Below, in pieces: positions 24,085 to 32,378 of a stretch of 64,000 bases of DNA. This stretch comes from Cocleimonas sp. Lineage in GTDB: Bacteria > Pseudomonadota > Gammaproteobacteria > Thiotrichales > Thiotrichaceae. The notes below the pieces were generated by a model that worked only from the letters and a program-made list of their open reading frames with translations, did not search any database and had not been told where the DNA came from. A program made the position numbers and the translations under genes. Positions within the stretch are counted from its first letter, which is position 1. Each line of letters opens with the position of its first letter. The DNA is taken from NCBI GenBank assembly GCA_021647365.1, contig JAKIUW010000002.1:1-64000 (forward strand), written 5' to 3'.

Positions 24085-24909
24085 ATGTCGTGCATTATTA
24101 CTGTCCCTGCTTTCTCTGACAACTATATCTGGCTAATTTGTAACAAAAGGCGTGATGATAATAAACAATTTGCTGCAATTGTTGATCCCGGTGATGCTGC
24201 GCCTGTCATTACAGCTTTAGAGAAAGATAACATTCAGCCCATTGTTATTTTAATCACACATTTTCATCACGATCATGTCGGTGGCATTTCTGCATTGTTA
24301 GAGCGCTATCCTGATTTGCCTGTCTATGGCCCAGCCAGTGAAAATATCCCCCATATAACACATCCACTTAAAGGGGATGAAAAGTTAAAGTTCGATGCAA
24401 TTGATACAAGCTTTCAAGTCATGAATGTTCATGGTCACACAGCAGGCCATATCGCTTATTACGCCTTTGACTCCCTTAACAACGACAGGGACAACAGCAC
24501 AGGAAGACTTTTTTGTGGAGATACGTTATTTGCCGGCGGATGCGGACGCGTATTTAACGGCACAATGAAAGATCTACATGATTCTTTACACAAAATTTCA
24601 CAACTCCCCGAAGACACACTTATCTACTGCGCGCACGAATACACCCTCGATAATCTTGGATTCGCCCAATGGGTAGAGCCAGATAGCGGCGACATTGTGG
24701 CACGAATAGATGCTGACAGAGCCTTGATTGATAATGACCAAGCCACCGTTCCATCGCTACTATCATTAGAGCTAGCCACCAACCCCTTTATGCGAACACA
24801 CCTTCCGCATGTGGCGACACGAGTAGCCGAAGCCACAGGGAAGTCACTCAATAATTCAACGGAAGTATTTACCGCGATGCGAGAGTGGAAAGATTCTGAA
24901 TATGATTAA
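24085..24909 (+). CDS. gloB: Hydroxyacylglutathione hydrolase (glyoxalase II)
   Basis: ATG at 24085 (MSCIITVPAFSDNYIWLI) is chosen over the in-frame ATG ten codons earlier, because the family starts at this motif. The product has 274 residues, slightly longer than the usual 250-260. The metallo-beta-lactamase THFHHDHVGG binuclear zinc motif, HGHTAGHIAYY and LFCGDTLFAGGCGR are intact. It hydrolyses S-lactoylglutathione to lactate and glutathione in methylglyoxal detoxification. Confidence 0.94.
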   Translation: MSCIITVPAFSDNYIWLICNKRRDDNKQFAAIVDPGDAAPVITALEKDNIQPIVILITHFHHDHVGGISALLERYPDLPVYGPASENIPHITHPLKGDEKLKFDAIDTSFQVMNVHGHTAGHIAYYAFDSLNNDRDNSTGRLFCGDTLFAGGCGRVFNGTMKDLHDSLHKISQLPEDTLIYCAHEYTLDNLGFAQWVEPDSGDIVARIDADRALIDNDQATVPSLLSLELATNPFMRTHLPHVATRVAEATGKSLNNSTEVFTAMREWKDSEYD

Positions 24910-24915
24910 AAGCCG

Positions 24916-24936
24916 TTCTGCTGAGCGGAGTCGAAG
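24916..24936. repeat. CTTCGACTCCGCTCAG-type repeat, inverted copy
   Basis: TTCTGCTGAGCGGAGTCGAAG is the reverse complement of the core found at 3935 and 5263. It is directly fused to the start of the REPIN-like element at 24936. Confidence 0.7.
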
Positions 24937-25020
24937 CACACCCCCCTAGTTTTACATGATGTTTTAAAGCTTAGACATTTAATACTTGTGTACACATCAT
25001 GTAAAAGTGGGGGGGTGTGC
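24936..25020. repeat. REPIN-like pair with unlike arms
   Basis: The left arm is of the CCCCCCTAGTTTT subtype and the right arm is of the AAAAGTGGGGGGG subtype (reverse complement CCCCCCCACTTTT), so the stem is mismatched at the subtype bases. The spacer is about 35 bp. It lies between convergent gloB and rluE and touches both ends of the gap. Confidence 0.88.
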
Positions 25021-25026
25021 TTTAGG

Positions 25027-25569
25027 CTATTTATCAACATACCGAAACGCTCCATTCTCCAGCCCATCAATCGTCCAAGAGCCAACACGATAACGAATCA
25101 AGCGCAAAGTAGGATGACCTATCGCTGCCGTCATTCTTCGCACTTGTCTATTACGCCCTTCGCTGATAGTTATTTCTAACCAGCTATCGGGGATGCTTTT
25201 ACGAAAGCGCACAGGTGGGTCACGCTTCCACAATAGATACGGTTCTTGCATTAGCTTTACTTTGGCGGGTTTTGTCATGCCGTCTTTTAGCTCTATGCCA
25301 TCACGTAATTTTGCTAGATCACTTTCTTGTGGCTCGCCTTCGACTTGCACCCAATAGGTTTTGCTCATTTTTTGTTTGGGGTGGGCGATTTGGTGTTGAA
25401 GCTTTCCGTCATCCGTCAACACCAGCAAACCTTCGCTGTCTTTATCTAAGCGCCCTGCGGCGTATACGCCTTTATCTTTGATAAAGTCTGCGAGTGTTTT
25501 ACGCCCTTCGCTATCGGTAAATTGCGTTAGCACACCAAAGGGTTTGTTAAATAGTATTATTTTCGACAT
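25027..25569 (-). CDS. rluE: RluE-like 23S rRNA pseudouridine synthase
   Basis: The 180-residue protein matches the RsuA/RluB/E/F group without an S4 domain: ILFNKPFGVLTQFTD, catalytic Asp in YAAGRLDKDSEGLLVLTDD, SKTYWVQVEGEP and ITISEGRNRQVRRMTAAIGH. It is expected to make pseudouridine in 23S rRNA (position 2457 in E. coli). It is divergent from the patatin gene with only 9 bp between the starts. Confidence 0.9.
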   Translation of the reverse strand: MSKIILFNKPFGVLTQFTDSEGRKTLADFIKDKGVYAAGRLDKDSEGLLVLTDDGKLQHQIAHPKQKMSKTYWVQVEGEPQESDLAKLRDGIELKDGMTKPAKVKLMQEPYLLWKRDPPVRFRKSIPDSWLEITISEGRNRQVRRMTAAIGHPTLRLIRYRVGSWTIDGLENGAFRYVDK

Positions 25570-25578
25570 ACTCTCATT

Positions 25579-26931
25579 ATGATGCGTTTTTTTAAACTTT
25601 TCACTATAACTATTTTTGTCTTATCCATATCAGCGTGTAGCATCACCTCACCTAAAATGAATAGGCCTTTGGTTTCTCCCGCACACAAACCAATTCCTCC
25701 TAATGATCGTTCCGAAGAGTTAACCATTATTCTCACTTTTTCGGGCGGTGGCACGCGTGCAGCGGCGCTTTCTTACGGTGTCTTAAAAGAGCTTCGAAAA
25801 ACTAATATCAAAATAAACAATAAATCACGTCGCTTGCTTGATGAGGTGGATTTGATTTCATCGGTTTCTGGCGGTAGCTTCACATCGGCTTATTATGGTT
25901 TATTTGGTGATCTAATTTTCAGAGATTTTGAGCGCAGGTTTTTAAAACGAAGGGTGCAGACAGAATTAATACGTTTGTCATTTCTTAGCCCAAAATCGTG
26001 GGTTCGTTTACTACCAGGCTTATTTGAGCGTAGTGATTTAGCCGCCGAGTATTACAATCATCGGATATTTAGAAAGAAAAAGTTTGCTGACCTTCGCAAA
26101 GATGCCCCTTACATTATTATCAACGCAACCGACCTTTCACTCGGACAAGGTTTTGCATTTACCGATTATCACTTCAGTTGGATTTGCTCAGATTTATACG
26201 ACTACCCAATCTCGCGCGCCGTTGCCGCATCGTCCGCCGTGCCTATTTTATTCTCGCCGATAACTTTAGAAAACCATGCCGCTAAATGTAATTACTCACC
26301 CATTATTTGGTCAAGCAAAGACAGCACCGAGCAAGAGCAAAAGCGCTACGAGCAGACTTTGCAGATCAAAAAATACCGTGATAATAAACAGTATAAATAT
26401 TTACACCTTGTCGATGGTGGCATTGCCGATAATTTGGGCGTTCGTTCACTCATCGATATGACGACATACTTCGGTAACAATATGTGGAATACTTTGGGTG
26501 CCTACAAAATGCAAAAAACCAAAAAACTGGTTTTTATTGTGGTGAATGCCTCTAACTTTAAAAATCCTAATACCTCTAAAAATCGCATTACCCCAAGTAC
26601 ATTCGCGGTGCTTGATGCGACAACCAGCATCCAGTCAAATAAATACAACGTTGAAACGCTTGATTTACTACGCACTAAATTCCCTGTGTGGGAAAAGCAA
26701 ATTAAAGAAGGACGCTGTAAAAAATCGCACACTCCTGATTGTGCCGCTATAGAAATGAGCCTGATTGAGGTGAATCTTCAAGACTTATCGGCAGATAAAA
26801 AACAAGCACTGCTGAATGTTCCTACTTCGTTAGAATTGCCTTCTGCCATTGTTGATAAGTTGACAGCAGCAGGCGGGGATTTATTGAAACAGTCTGAGGT
26901 TTATCAAGAGTTATTGAAGTCGCTTAGGTAA
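25579..26931 (+). CDS. Patatin-like phospholipase lipoprotein
   Basis: The 450-residue protein has a lipoprotein signal (MMRFFKLFTITIFVLSISAC, Cys at 20). The patatin core has an oxyanion loop FSGGGTRAAALSYG, nucleophile region SVSGGSF (Ser), and the catalytic-dyad Asp in VDGGIADNLGV. It is expected to be a membrane-anchored lipid acyl hydrolase; the substrate is not predictable. A Lys-rich C-terminal third is less conserved. Confidence 0.85.
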   Translation: MMRFFKLFTITIFVLSISACSITSPKMNRPLVSPAHKPIPPNDRSEELTIILTFSGGGTRAAALSYGVLKELRKTNIKINNKSRRLLDEVDLISSVSGGSFTSAYYGLFGDLIFRDFERRFLKRRVQTELIRLSFLSPKSWVRLLPGLFERSDLAAEYYNHRIFRKKKFADLRKDAPYIIINATDLSLGQGFAFTDYHFSWICSDLYDYPISRAVAASSAVPILFSPITLENHAAKCNYSPIIWSSKDSTEQEQKRYEQTLQIKKYRDNKQYKYLHLVDGGIADNLGVRSLIDMTTYFGNNMWNTLGAYKMQKTKKLVFIVVNASNFKNPNTSKNRITPSTFAVLDATTSIQSNKYNVETLDLLRTKFPVWEKQIKEGRCKKSHTPDCAAIEMSLIEVNLQDLSADKKQALLNVPTSLELPSAIVDKLTAAGGDLLKQSEVYQELLKSLR

Positions 26932-26968
26932 GGCTTTCATCTTCTCTTCGAGATAAGGAGACCAGAAA

Positions 26969-26993
26969 GCACACCCCCCTAGTTTTACAGGGT
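26969..26993 (+). repeat. Solitary REPIN arm (TAG subtype) before ilvD
   Basis: It reads GCACAC, C-tract, TAGTTTTACAGGGT; the last bases differ from the consensus ATGATG. It lies between the patatin gene and ilvD and is opposite in orientation to the arm at 29408 beyond the GIY-YIG gene. Confidence 0.8.
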
Positions 26994-27053
26994 CTCTATA
27001 GACGTACTCAAATTCAATGCTAAAATACTCGCCTAAATAAACAGGAAATCATC

Positions 27054-28904
27054 ATGCCAAAATATCGTTCAAGTACAACTACTCAGGGTCGCAATATGGC
27101 AGGCGCGCGCGCATTGTGGCGCGCTACAGGCATGAAAGATGATGATTTCAGCAAGCCGATTATCGCCATCGCCAATTCATTTACGCAGTTTGTGCCGGGG
27201 CATGTTCACCTTAAAGACATGGGGCAGTTAGTTGCGCGCGAGATTGAAAAGGCGGGGGGTGTGGCTAAGGAATTTAATACTATCGCGGTGGATGATGGTA
27301 TCGCCATGGGTCACGACGGAATGCTTTACAGCTTGCCATCGCGCGAGATTATTTCTGATTCGGTTGAATACATGGTTAACGCGCATTGTGCTGATGCGTT
27401 GGTGTGTATTTCTAACTGTGACAAAATCACACCGGGCATGTTGAATGCTGCCTTGCGTTTGAATATCCCCGTGGTATTTGTGTCGGGTGGTCCAATGGAG
27501 TCAGGCAAGAGCGTGATTAAAGATCAGGTTGTAAAACTAGATTTAGTCGATGCAATGGTCGCGGCGGCAGATGATGCAAACAGCGACGAAGATGTAATGA
27601 ATATGGAACGCTCGGCGTGTCCGACTTGTGGCTCGTGTTCGGGCATGTTCACGGCAAACTCGATGAACTGTTTAACCGAAGCACTTGGGCTTGCGCTACC
27701 AGGTAACGGCTCAATGCTTGCCACTCATGCAGATCGTGAAGAGCTATTTTTAGAAGCGGCGCGTCAAATTGTCAAGCTCACCAAACGCTATTACGAAGAA
27801 GATGACGAGAGCGCACTGCCACGTAATATTGCCAATTTCAAAGCCTTTGAAAATGCTATGTGTTTAGACATTACCATGGGCGGCTCGACTAATACGGTGT
27901 TGCATTTACTCGCAGCGGCACATGAGGCGAAGGTAGATTTTACGATGGACGATATGGATAGACTTTCTCGTATAGTTCCAAACTTGAGCAAAGTTGCACC
28001 CGCAACGCAGTTGTTCCATATGGAAGACGTGCATCGTGCAGGTGGTGTCTTCCGCATATTGGGCGAGCTAGAACGTGGCGGAATGATTCACACTGATTGT
28101 TATACCGTGCATGAAAAAACCATGGGCGAAGCGCTAGAAAAATGGGACATCGCACGCAACCCCTCCGAAGCCGTACAGACATTTTACAAAGCCGCACCAG
28201 GTAACGTACCCACACAAACCGCATTCAGCCAAAGTAAACGCTGGGATGAGTTGGATTTAGATAAAGTAAACGGCTGTGTGCACGACATAGAAAATGCCTA
28301 CTCAAAAGATGGCGGATTAGCCGTGCTTTACGGCAATATCGCTAAAGACGGTTGTATTGTAAAAACCGCAGGCGTTGATGAAAATAGCCTGACTTTCACA
28401 GGCAGAGCGCGTGTTTTTGAATCACAAGATGATGCAGTAACAGCCATTTTAGCAGATGAAATTGTCGAGAAAGACGTGGTAGTGATTATTTACGAAGGTC
28501 CAAAAGGCGGACCAGGCATGCAAGAAATGCTCTACCCCACCAGCTATTTAAAATCAAAAGGTCTAGGCAAGGCTTGTGCGTTAATTACAGACGGACGTTT
28601 CTCAGGCGGCACATCAGGTTTATCCATTGGGCATTGTTCACCCGAAGCCGCACAAGGTGGCGCGATTGGGTTAGTTGAAGAAGGCGACACAATCGAGATT
28701 GATATTCCCAATCGCACAATCTCACTAAGCATTACTGATGCTGAAATGGATACACGCCGTGCGAATATGGATGCAAAGGGTAAAGATGGATGGAAGCCCG
28801 CGCCACGCCCACGTAATGTAACCATGGCTTTGAGAGCGTATGCAGCATTGGCAACATCAGCAGATAGAGGCGCGGTGAGGGATGTTACGCAGGTTGAGAA
28901 GTGA
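27054..28904 (+). CDS. ilvD: Dihydroxy-acid dehydratase
   Basis: The 616-residue protein matches the full-length IlvD. It starts MPKYRSSTTTQGRNMAGARA and has the cysteines of the iron-sulfur cluster: ISNCDKITPGM and CPTCGSCSGMFTANSMNCL. LITDGRFSGGTSG and APRPRNVT are near the end. It dehydrates dihydroxy-acid intermediates in branched-chain amino-acid synthesis. It is monocistronic here. Confidence 0.97.
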   Translation: MPKYRSSTTTQGRNMAGARALWRATGMKDDDFSKPIIAIANSFTQFVPGHVHLKDMGQLVAREIEKAGGVAKEFNTIAVDDGIAMGHDGMLYSLPSREIISDSVEYMVNAHCADALVCISNCDKITPGMLNAALRLNIPVVFVSGGPMESGKSVIKDQVVKLDLVDAMVAAADDANSDEDVMNMERSACPTCGSCSGMFTANSMNCLTEALGLALPGNGSMLATHADREELFLEAARQIVKLTKRYYEEDDESALPRNIANFKAFENAMCLDITMGGSTNTVLHLLAAAHEAKVDFTMDDMDRLSRIVPNLSKVAPATQLFHMEDVHRAGGVFRILGELERGGMIHTDCYTVHEKTMGEALEKWDIARNPSEAVQTFYKAAPGNVPTQTAFSQSKRWDELDLDKVNGCVHDIENAYSKDGGLAVLYGNIAKDGCIVKTAGVDENSLTFTGRARVFESQDDAVTAILADEIVEKDVVVIIYEGPKGGPGMQEMLYPTSYLKSKGLGKACALITDGRFSGGTSGLSIGHCSPEAAQGGAIGLVEEGDTIEIDIPNRTISLSITDAEMDTRRANMDAKGKDGWKPAPRPRNVTMALRAYAALATSADRGAVRDVTQVEK

Positions 28905-28926
28905 CAAAAGAATCAAATCCTTCCTT

Positions 28927-29011
28927 CGTCATTCCCGCATACTTTTAGCGGAATCTATGGGCCTTGCAGCTGAGCCAACAAGATTCCTGCTAAAAACATG
29001 CAGGAATGACG
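28927..29011. repeat. CGTCATTCC...GGAATGACG inverted repeat, complete copy
   Basis: The left arm CGTCATTCCCGCATACTTTT, then AGCGG, and the right arm CCTGCTAAAAACATGCAGG, then AATGACG, are near-perfect inverse copies separated by about 35 bp. This type of repeat is widespread in proteobacterial intergenes. A second truncated copy follows at 29334 in the same direction. Confidence 0.85.
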
Positions 29012-29029
29012 GAGTGTTGTATATAAAAT

Positions 29030-29266
29030 ATGAAACAACCTTGTGTTTACATTCTCACTAATAAAAAAGATGACGCGCTCTACATTGGTGTAACCAGTAA
29101 TCTAGTGCAAAGAATATGGCAACATAGAAACAAACAAGTTGAGAGTTTTAGCAACAAATATAACCTCCACTTACTCATATATTATGAGCTACACGAAAAT
29201 ATGGAATCAGCTATCACCAGAGAAAAACAGCTTAAAAGGTGGAAACGCGACTGGAAAATACGCTAG
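29030..29266 (+). CDS. GIY-YIG nuclease-like protein, C-terminal frameshift
   Basis: This 78-residue protein shows the GIY-YIG fold: CVYILTNKKDDALYIGVTSN, Arg in VQRIWQHRNK and catalytic Glu in AITREKQLKRWKRDWKIR. Such small YhbQ/URI-type proteins usually run 15-20 residues further. After the stop, a shifted frame encodes LVEKENPLWLDLWSKIIP ending at 29319, exactly the expected tail. One base is missing near 29263. The gene is flanked by two copies of the same inverted repeat and could be partly active, since the catalytic residues remain. Confidence 0.82.
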   Translation: MKQPCVYILTNKKDDALYIGVTSNLVQRIWQHRNKQVESFSNKYNLHLLIYYELHENMESAITREKQLKRWKRDWKIR

Positions 29267-29333
29267 TAGAAAAAGAAAACCCTCTATGGTTAGACTTATG
29301 GTCGAAAATTATACCTTAAAATCAAAAAAACAC

Positions 29334-29410
29334 CGTCATCCCTGCATGCTTTTAGCAGGGATCTGTTTGAGCTTGTGACGAAGCCAAAAAGATTCCGTGC
29401 TAAAAAACAT
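29334..29410. repeat. CGTCATCC... inverted repeat, truncated copy
   Basis: It matches the copy at 28927 (CGTCATCCCTGCATGCTTTT, then AGCAGGGATCT) up to GATTCCGTGCTAAAAAACAT, then switches into the arm CATCATGTAAAAG at 29408. The expected GCAGGAATGACG terminus is lost at the junction. Confidence 0.78.
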
Positions 29411-29433
29411 CATGTAAAAGTGGGGGGGTGTGC
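29408..29433 (+). repeat. Solitary REPIN arm next to gpsA
   Basis: CATCATGTAAAAGT, seven G, TGTGC. It is joined directly to the truncated repeat at 29334 and lies 21 bp beyond the end of gpsA. Confidence 0.88.
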
Positions 29434-29454
29434 TTTACTCTCAGTATATTAAAC

Positions 29455-30462
29455 CTAAAACTCAGCTTTCAACTGCCTAGCCAATAATTCTTTAACCGCC
29501 TGTTCTGGCTTCAAATCTTTATAAATCACTTTATGTACAGCTTCACAAATAGGCATTTCAACGCCAGCGCGTTCTGCCAACATGCCGATACAATGTGAAG
29601 ACTTTGCGCCTTCAACTGCTTGACCTATTTCTTCAATAGCTTCATCAACATTTTTTCCTTCTCCTAGCGCTAAGCCTAATCGCCTATTGCGGGATTGGTT
29701 ATCGGTACAGGTGAGTACTAAATCACCCACGCCTGACAAGCCCATAATGGTATCTTCTTTTGCGCCCATGCTTTTAGCTAGGCGCATAATTTCTGCCAAG
29801 CCTCGGGTGATTATTGCAGCGCGAGCGTTTGCGCCAAAACCTAAGCCATCAGATATTCCTGCAGCGATAGCAAGTACATTTTTAACTGCGCCACCCAGCT
29901 CTACGCCTAACACATCGTCGCTGGTGTAAACACGGTAGTTGCCACCTTGAAATGCGGCGGCAATACGTGTTGCAAGTTCTGGTGTTGATGCGGCAGCAGT
30001 CATGGCGGAAGGCAAGCCTTTGGCAACTTCACTGGCAAAGGTTGGGCCTGAAACTAAACCATAGGGAGCATCATCGCCTAACTCTTCAATCAAAACTTCG
30101 TGGAGTAACTTGCCCGTGCCAACTTCTAATCCTTTGGTTGCCCAAAAAATGGCGTGCTCTGGTTTTAAAAGTGGTTTGAGTTTTTTGAGTAAATCACGAA
30201 AGCCATGACTGGGGATAACGATGAGCTGATCATCGCTATGTTGCATCATGGCTTCTAACGAGTCTGTACAGTGCAAATTATCAGGAAAGGGGATTCCAGG
30301 AAGATAATTACTGTTTTCACGCGCAGCTTCGTAAGTTGCTACATGCTCTGGGTTAAAATCCCAAAGCAAGACATCCAAGCCATTGCGCGCTAACTGCAAA
30401 GCCAATGCTGTACCCCAAGAGCCAGCACCGTAAACTGCTATTTTTGTAGGGGAGGATGTCAT
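29455..30462 (-). CDS. gpsA: NAD(P)H-dependent glycerol-3-phosphate dehydrogenase
   Basis: The 335-residue cytoplasmic enzyme has VYGAGSWGTALALQLARNG (NAD binding), GPTFASEVAKGLPSAMT and the catalytic Lys region VELGGAVKNVLAIAAGI. It reduces dihydroxyacetone phosphate to glycerol 3-phosphate for phospholipids. It follows secB by 12 bp, in the classic rhodanese-grxC-secB-gpsA order. Confidence 0.96.
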   Translation of the reverse strand: MTSSPTKIAVYGAGSWGTALALQLARNGLDVLLWDFNPEHVATYEAARENSNYLPGIPFPDNLHCTDSLEAMMQHSDDQLIVIPSHGFRDLLKKLKPLLKPEHAIFWATKGLEVGTGKLLHEVLIEELGDDAPYGLVSGPTFASEVAKGLPSAMTAAASTPELATRIAAAFQGGNYRVYTSDDVLGVELGGAVKNVLAIAAGISDGLGFGANARAAIITRGLAEIMRLAKSMGAKEDTIMGLSGVGDLVLTCTDNQSRNRRLGLALGEGKNVDEAIEEIGQAVEGAKSSHCIGMLAERAGVEMPICEAVHKVIYKDLKPEQAVKELLARQLKAEF

Positions 30463-30474
30463 AAGTGTTTAGCC

Positions 30475-30972
30475 CTAGTGCTTGCTTTCTGCTTTCCCTG
30501 CTTCTGTTGCGTTTTCATCCTCTTCCAAACGTTGTGCATAAAGTGCATCAAAGTTGATAGGTGAAAGATGCATTTCAGGGAAGCTGCCTTTTGAAACTAA
30601 ATTTGCAATAACTTCACGCGCATATGGGAAGAGGTTGCTCGGGCAAAAACTTGCCAATAAATGGCTAAGTTGCTCTTCTGGATAACCTCTAATTAAAAAA
30701 GCACCTGCCTGTGTCACTTCAACCAAAAAAGCTGTTTTCTCTTTTGTTTTTACCGAAACGGTTACTTGAAGCTCAACTTCGTAATGATCTTCACCTAATG
30801 CTTTTGCATTAGTATTTAGGTTTAGTGTTGTATCTGGCTCCCAGTCTTGAGTGAATATCTCTGGGCTATTGGGTGCTTCAAAGGAAATATCCTTTACATA
30901 GATACGTTCGATAATAAATTGCTGTTCTTGTTCTTCGGTTTTTGTTGCCGTTGCTGCTTTTTCGTCTGCCAT
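30475..30972 (-). CDS. secB: Protein-export chaperone SecB
   Basis: The 165-residue acidic protein has IERIYVKDISFEAPNSPEIF, AFLVEVTQAGAFLIRGY and CPSNLFPYAREVIANLVSKGSF, all SecB hallmarks. It forms tetramers that hold precursor proteins for SecA. It lies between grxC and gpsA in the same operon. Confidence 0.97.
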   Translation of the reverse strand: MADEKAATATKTEEQEQQFIIERIYVKDISFEAPNSPEIFTQDWEPDTTLNLNTNAKALGEDHYEVELQVTVSVKTKEKTAFLVEVTQAGAFLIRGYPEEQLSHLLASFCPSNLFPYAREVIANLVSKGSFPEMHLSPINFDALYAQRLEEDENATEAGKAESKH

Positions 30973-30989
30973 GGTATTCCCCTTTGTTT

Positions 30990-31259
30990 TTATTGAGTGC
31001 TGTATAGCCCCAGTTTTGAGTCCAACTCGCCTATTTGATTCAATGCGGCAATGTCATCGTAGCCACCTACGGACTCATCGTTAATGAAAATCTGTGGTAC
31101 GGTGTTACGTCCGCTGAGTTCTTCCATTTTTTGCCAAAGCTCATTGCCAGTACCCACACGAATTTCTTCAAATTCTACGCCTTTATTTTTTAATAAGCGA
31201 CGTGCACGCATGCAATAAGGACAAAAGCGTGTGGAATACATAATAACTTTTGCTGACAT
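30990..31259 (-). CDS. grxC: Glutaredoxin 3
   Basis: The 89-residue protein has the CPYC active site (MYSTRFCPYCMRARRLLKNK), cis-Pro TVPQIF and GGYDDIAALNQ. It is a monothiol/dithiol glutathione-dependent reductase. It lies 10 bp after the rhodanese gene and before secB. Confidence 0.95.
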   Translation of the reverse strand: MSAKVIMYSTRFCPYCMRARRLLKNKGVEFEEIRVGTGNELWQKMEELSGRNTVPQIFINDESVGGYDDIAALNQIGELDSKLGLYSTQ

Positions 31260-31269
31260 ATTATTGTTT

Positions 31270-31695
31270 TTAGCGCTTAGCTACGGGTAAATTTGCAGCT
31301 TCCCACGCCAAGATACCACCAGCAAGATTTGAAACATCTTCATAACCTGCTTTGGTTAATTGCTGACAAGCATGCCCTGAACGGCTTCCGCTACGACAAT
31401 AGACTAAAACAGGACCTTGTTTGTTTTTACCAATGGTTGATACTTTGGATGTCAAATTACCAAGCGTGATGTGTTGAGCGCCTTTGATAATGCCACCTTG
31501 TATTTCTTTGTCTTCACGCACATCTAGTACGACCGTGTTATCTTTATTTAATAACATCACAGCTTCATTAACACCTATTTGTTTGTAAGTGCGTGACATT
31601 CGGGAAAGTTCGGTTTTAATAATAAAACCTAGGACACCGATAAATCCTGCAACGATTAAAAAATTGTTACGTGCGAAATCTATATATTCTTGCAT
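31270..31695 (-). CDS. Membrane-anchored rhodanese-like protein (YibN type)
   Basis: The 141-residue protein has an N-terminal membrane helix (NNFLIVAGFIGVLGFII), then a single rhodanese domain with VVLDVREDKEIQGGIIKGAQHI and the active-site loop VYCRSGSRSGHA carrying Cys. It is equivalent to E. coli YibN, which also precedes grxC-secB-gpsA. It may carry sulfane sulfur. The ArsR gene just upstream has persulfide-sensor cysteines, so the pair could respond to reactive sulfur. Confidence 0.88.
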   Translation of the reverse strand: MQEYIDFARNNFLIVAGFIGVLGFIIKTELSRMSRTYKQIGVNEAVMLLNKDNTVVLDVREDKEIQGGIIKGAQHITLGNLTSKVSTIGKNKQGPVLVYCRSGSRSGHACQQLTKAGYEDVSNLAGGILAWEAANLPVAKR

Positions 31696-31844
31696 GGGAG
31701 TCTTTTGATGAAAATAAAGCCGTTAAGATAACCGTAGAGGCTCTTTGCGTAAAGCTCTATATGATAATTAGAGTGAAAAAGATGTGGTTTTTTGGAAATC
31801 TAAGAATAGAGTGCAATTTAAGTTGCAATAACGAGTGATAAACT

Positions 31845-32192
31845 TTAACGCGCTGAACAGAAAACTTCCTGCATCATGCCAATCAGTTTAAGTGTGCGTG
31901 CATCACCCACACGGTAAAAAACACGGTTCGCTTCTTTTCTTGAAGCGAGGATGCCTTTGTCACGCAGGATAGCTAAATGCTGTGAAATGTTGCTTTGTGA
32001 TGTGCCTACGCATTCTACAATGTCTTGAACGCTAACTTCGTTCTCGCCAAGCACACATAGGATTTTTAAACGCAGTGGATGTGAAATAGCTTTAAGTGAG
32101 CGCGATGCCGTTTCAACATCTTCTTCTCTAACTAAAAGATCGCTAACTAATGTGCAACTTTCGTCAGCACCTTGTTTCAAATTTGCACTCAT
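31845..32192 (-). CDS. ArsR-family regulator with SqrR/BigR-like cysteine pair
   Basis: The 115-residue winged-helix protein has SHPLRLKILCVLGENEVSVQ, a recognition helix CVGTSQSNISQHLAILRDKG and the wing ANRVFYRV. Cysteines at 46 and 112 are 66 residues apart, like Cys41/Cys107 of SqrR, with similar sequence neighbours (KILCVLG, EVFCSAR; E. coli YgaV has LILCML and NVYCP). It lacks the usual arsenic-binding CVC. It may repress its own gene and the rhodanese gene 149 bp downstream, derepressed by persulfides. Function is inferred from motif and context. Confidence 0.85.
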   Translation of the reverse strand: MSANLKQGADESCTLVSDLLVREEDVETASRSLKAISHPLRLKILCVLGENEVSVQDIVECVGTSQSNISQHLAILRDKGILASRKEANRVFYRVGDARTLKLIGMMQEVFCSAR

Positions 32193-32224
32193 AAACTATT
32201 CAATCCGCTTTTGTATTCATTAAT

Positions 32225-32250
32225 TCAATATATTCGTAAATCAATATATT
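32225..32250. promoter_or_regulatory. TCAATATATT direct repeat, possible ArsR operator
   Basis: TCAATATATT occurs at 32225-32234 and again at 32241-32250, 16 bp apart, 32 to 57 bp upstream of the ArsR start. AT-rich repeated motifs in this location are typical of ArsR autoregulation. The same TCAATATAT core recurs as a perfect palindrome at 38195. Confidence 0.4.
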
Positions 32251-32378
32251 ATAAAACAACAATACAATAATATACTGTTATGCCCATCTAATCAAGATAG
32301 ATGTAGGAAGGAGGCATTCGAACTGTTAATATTCATTTAAAATAATAACAATTTAATATGGGCTAAATAAACAACTGA

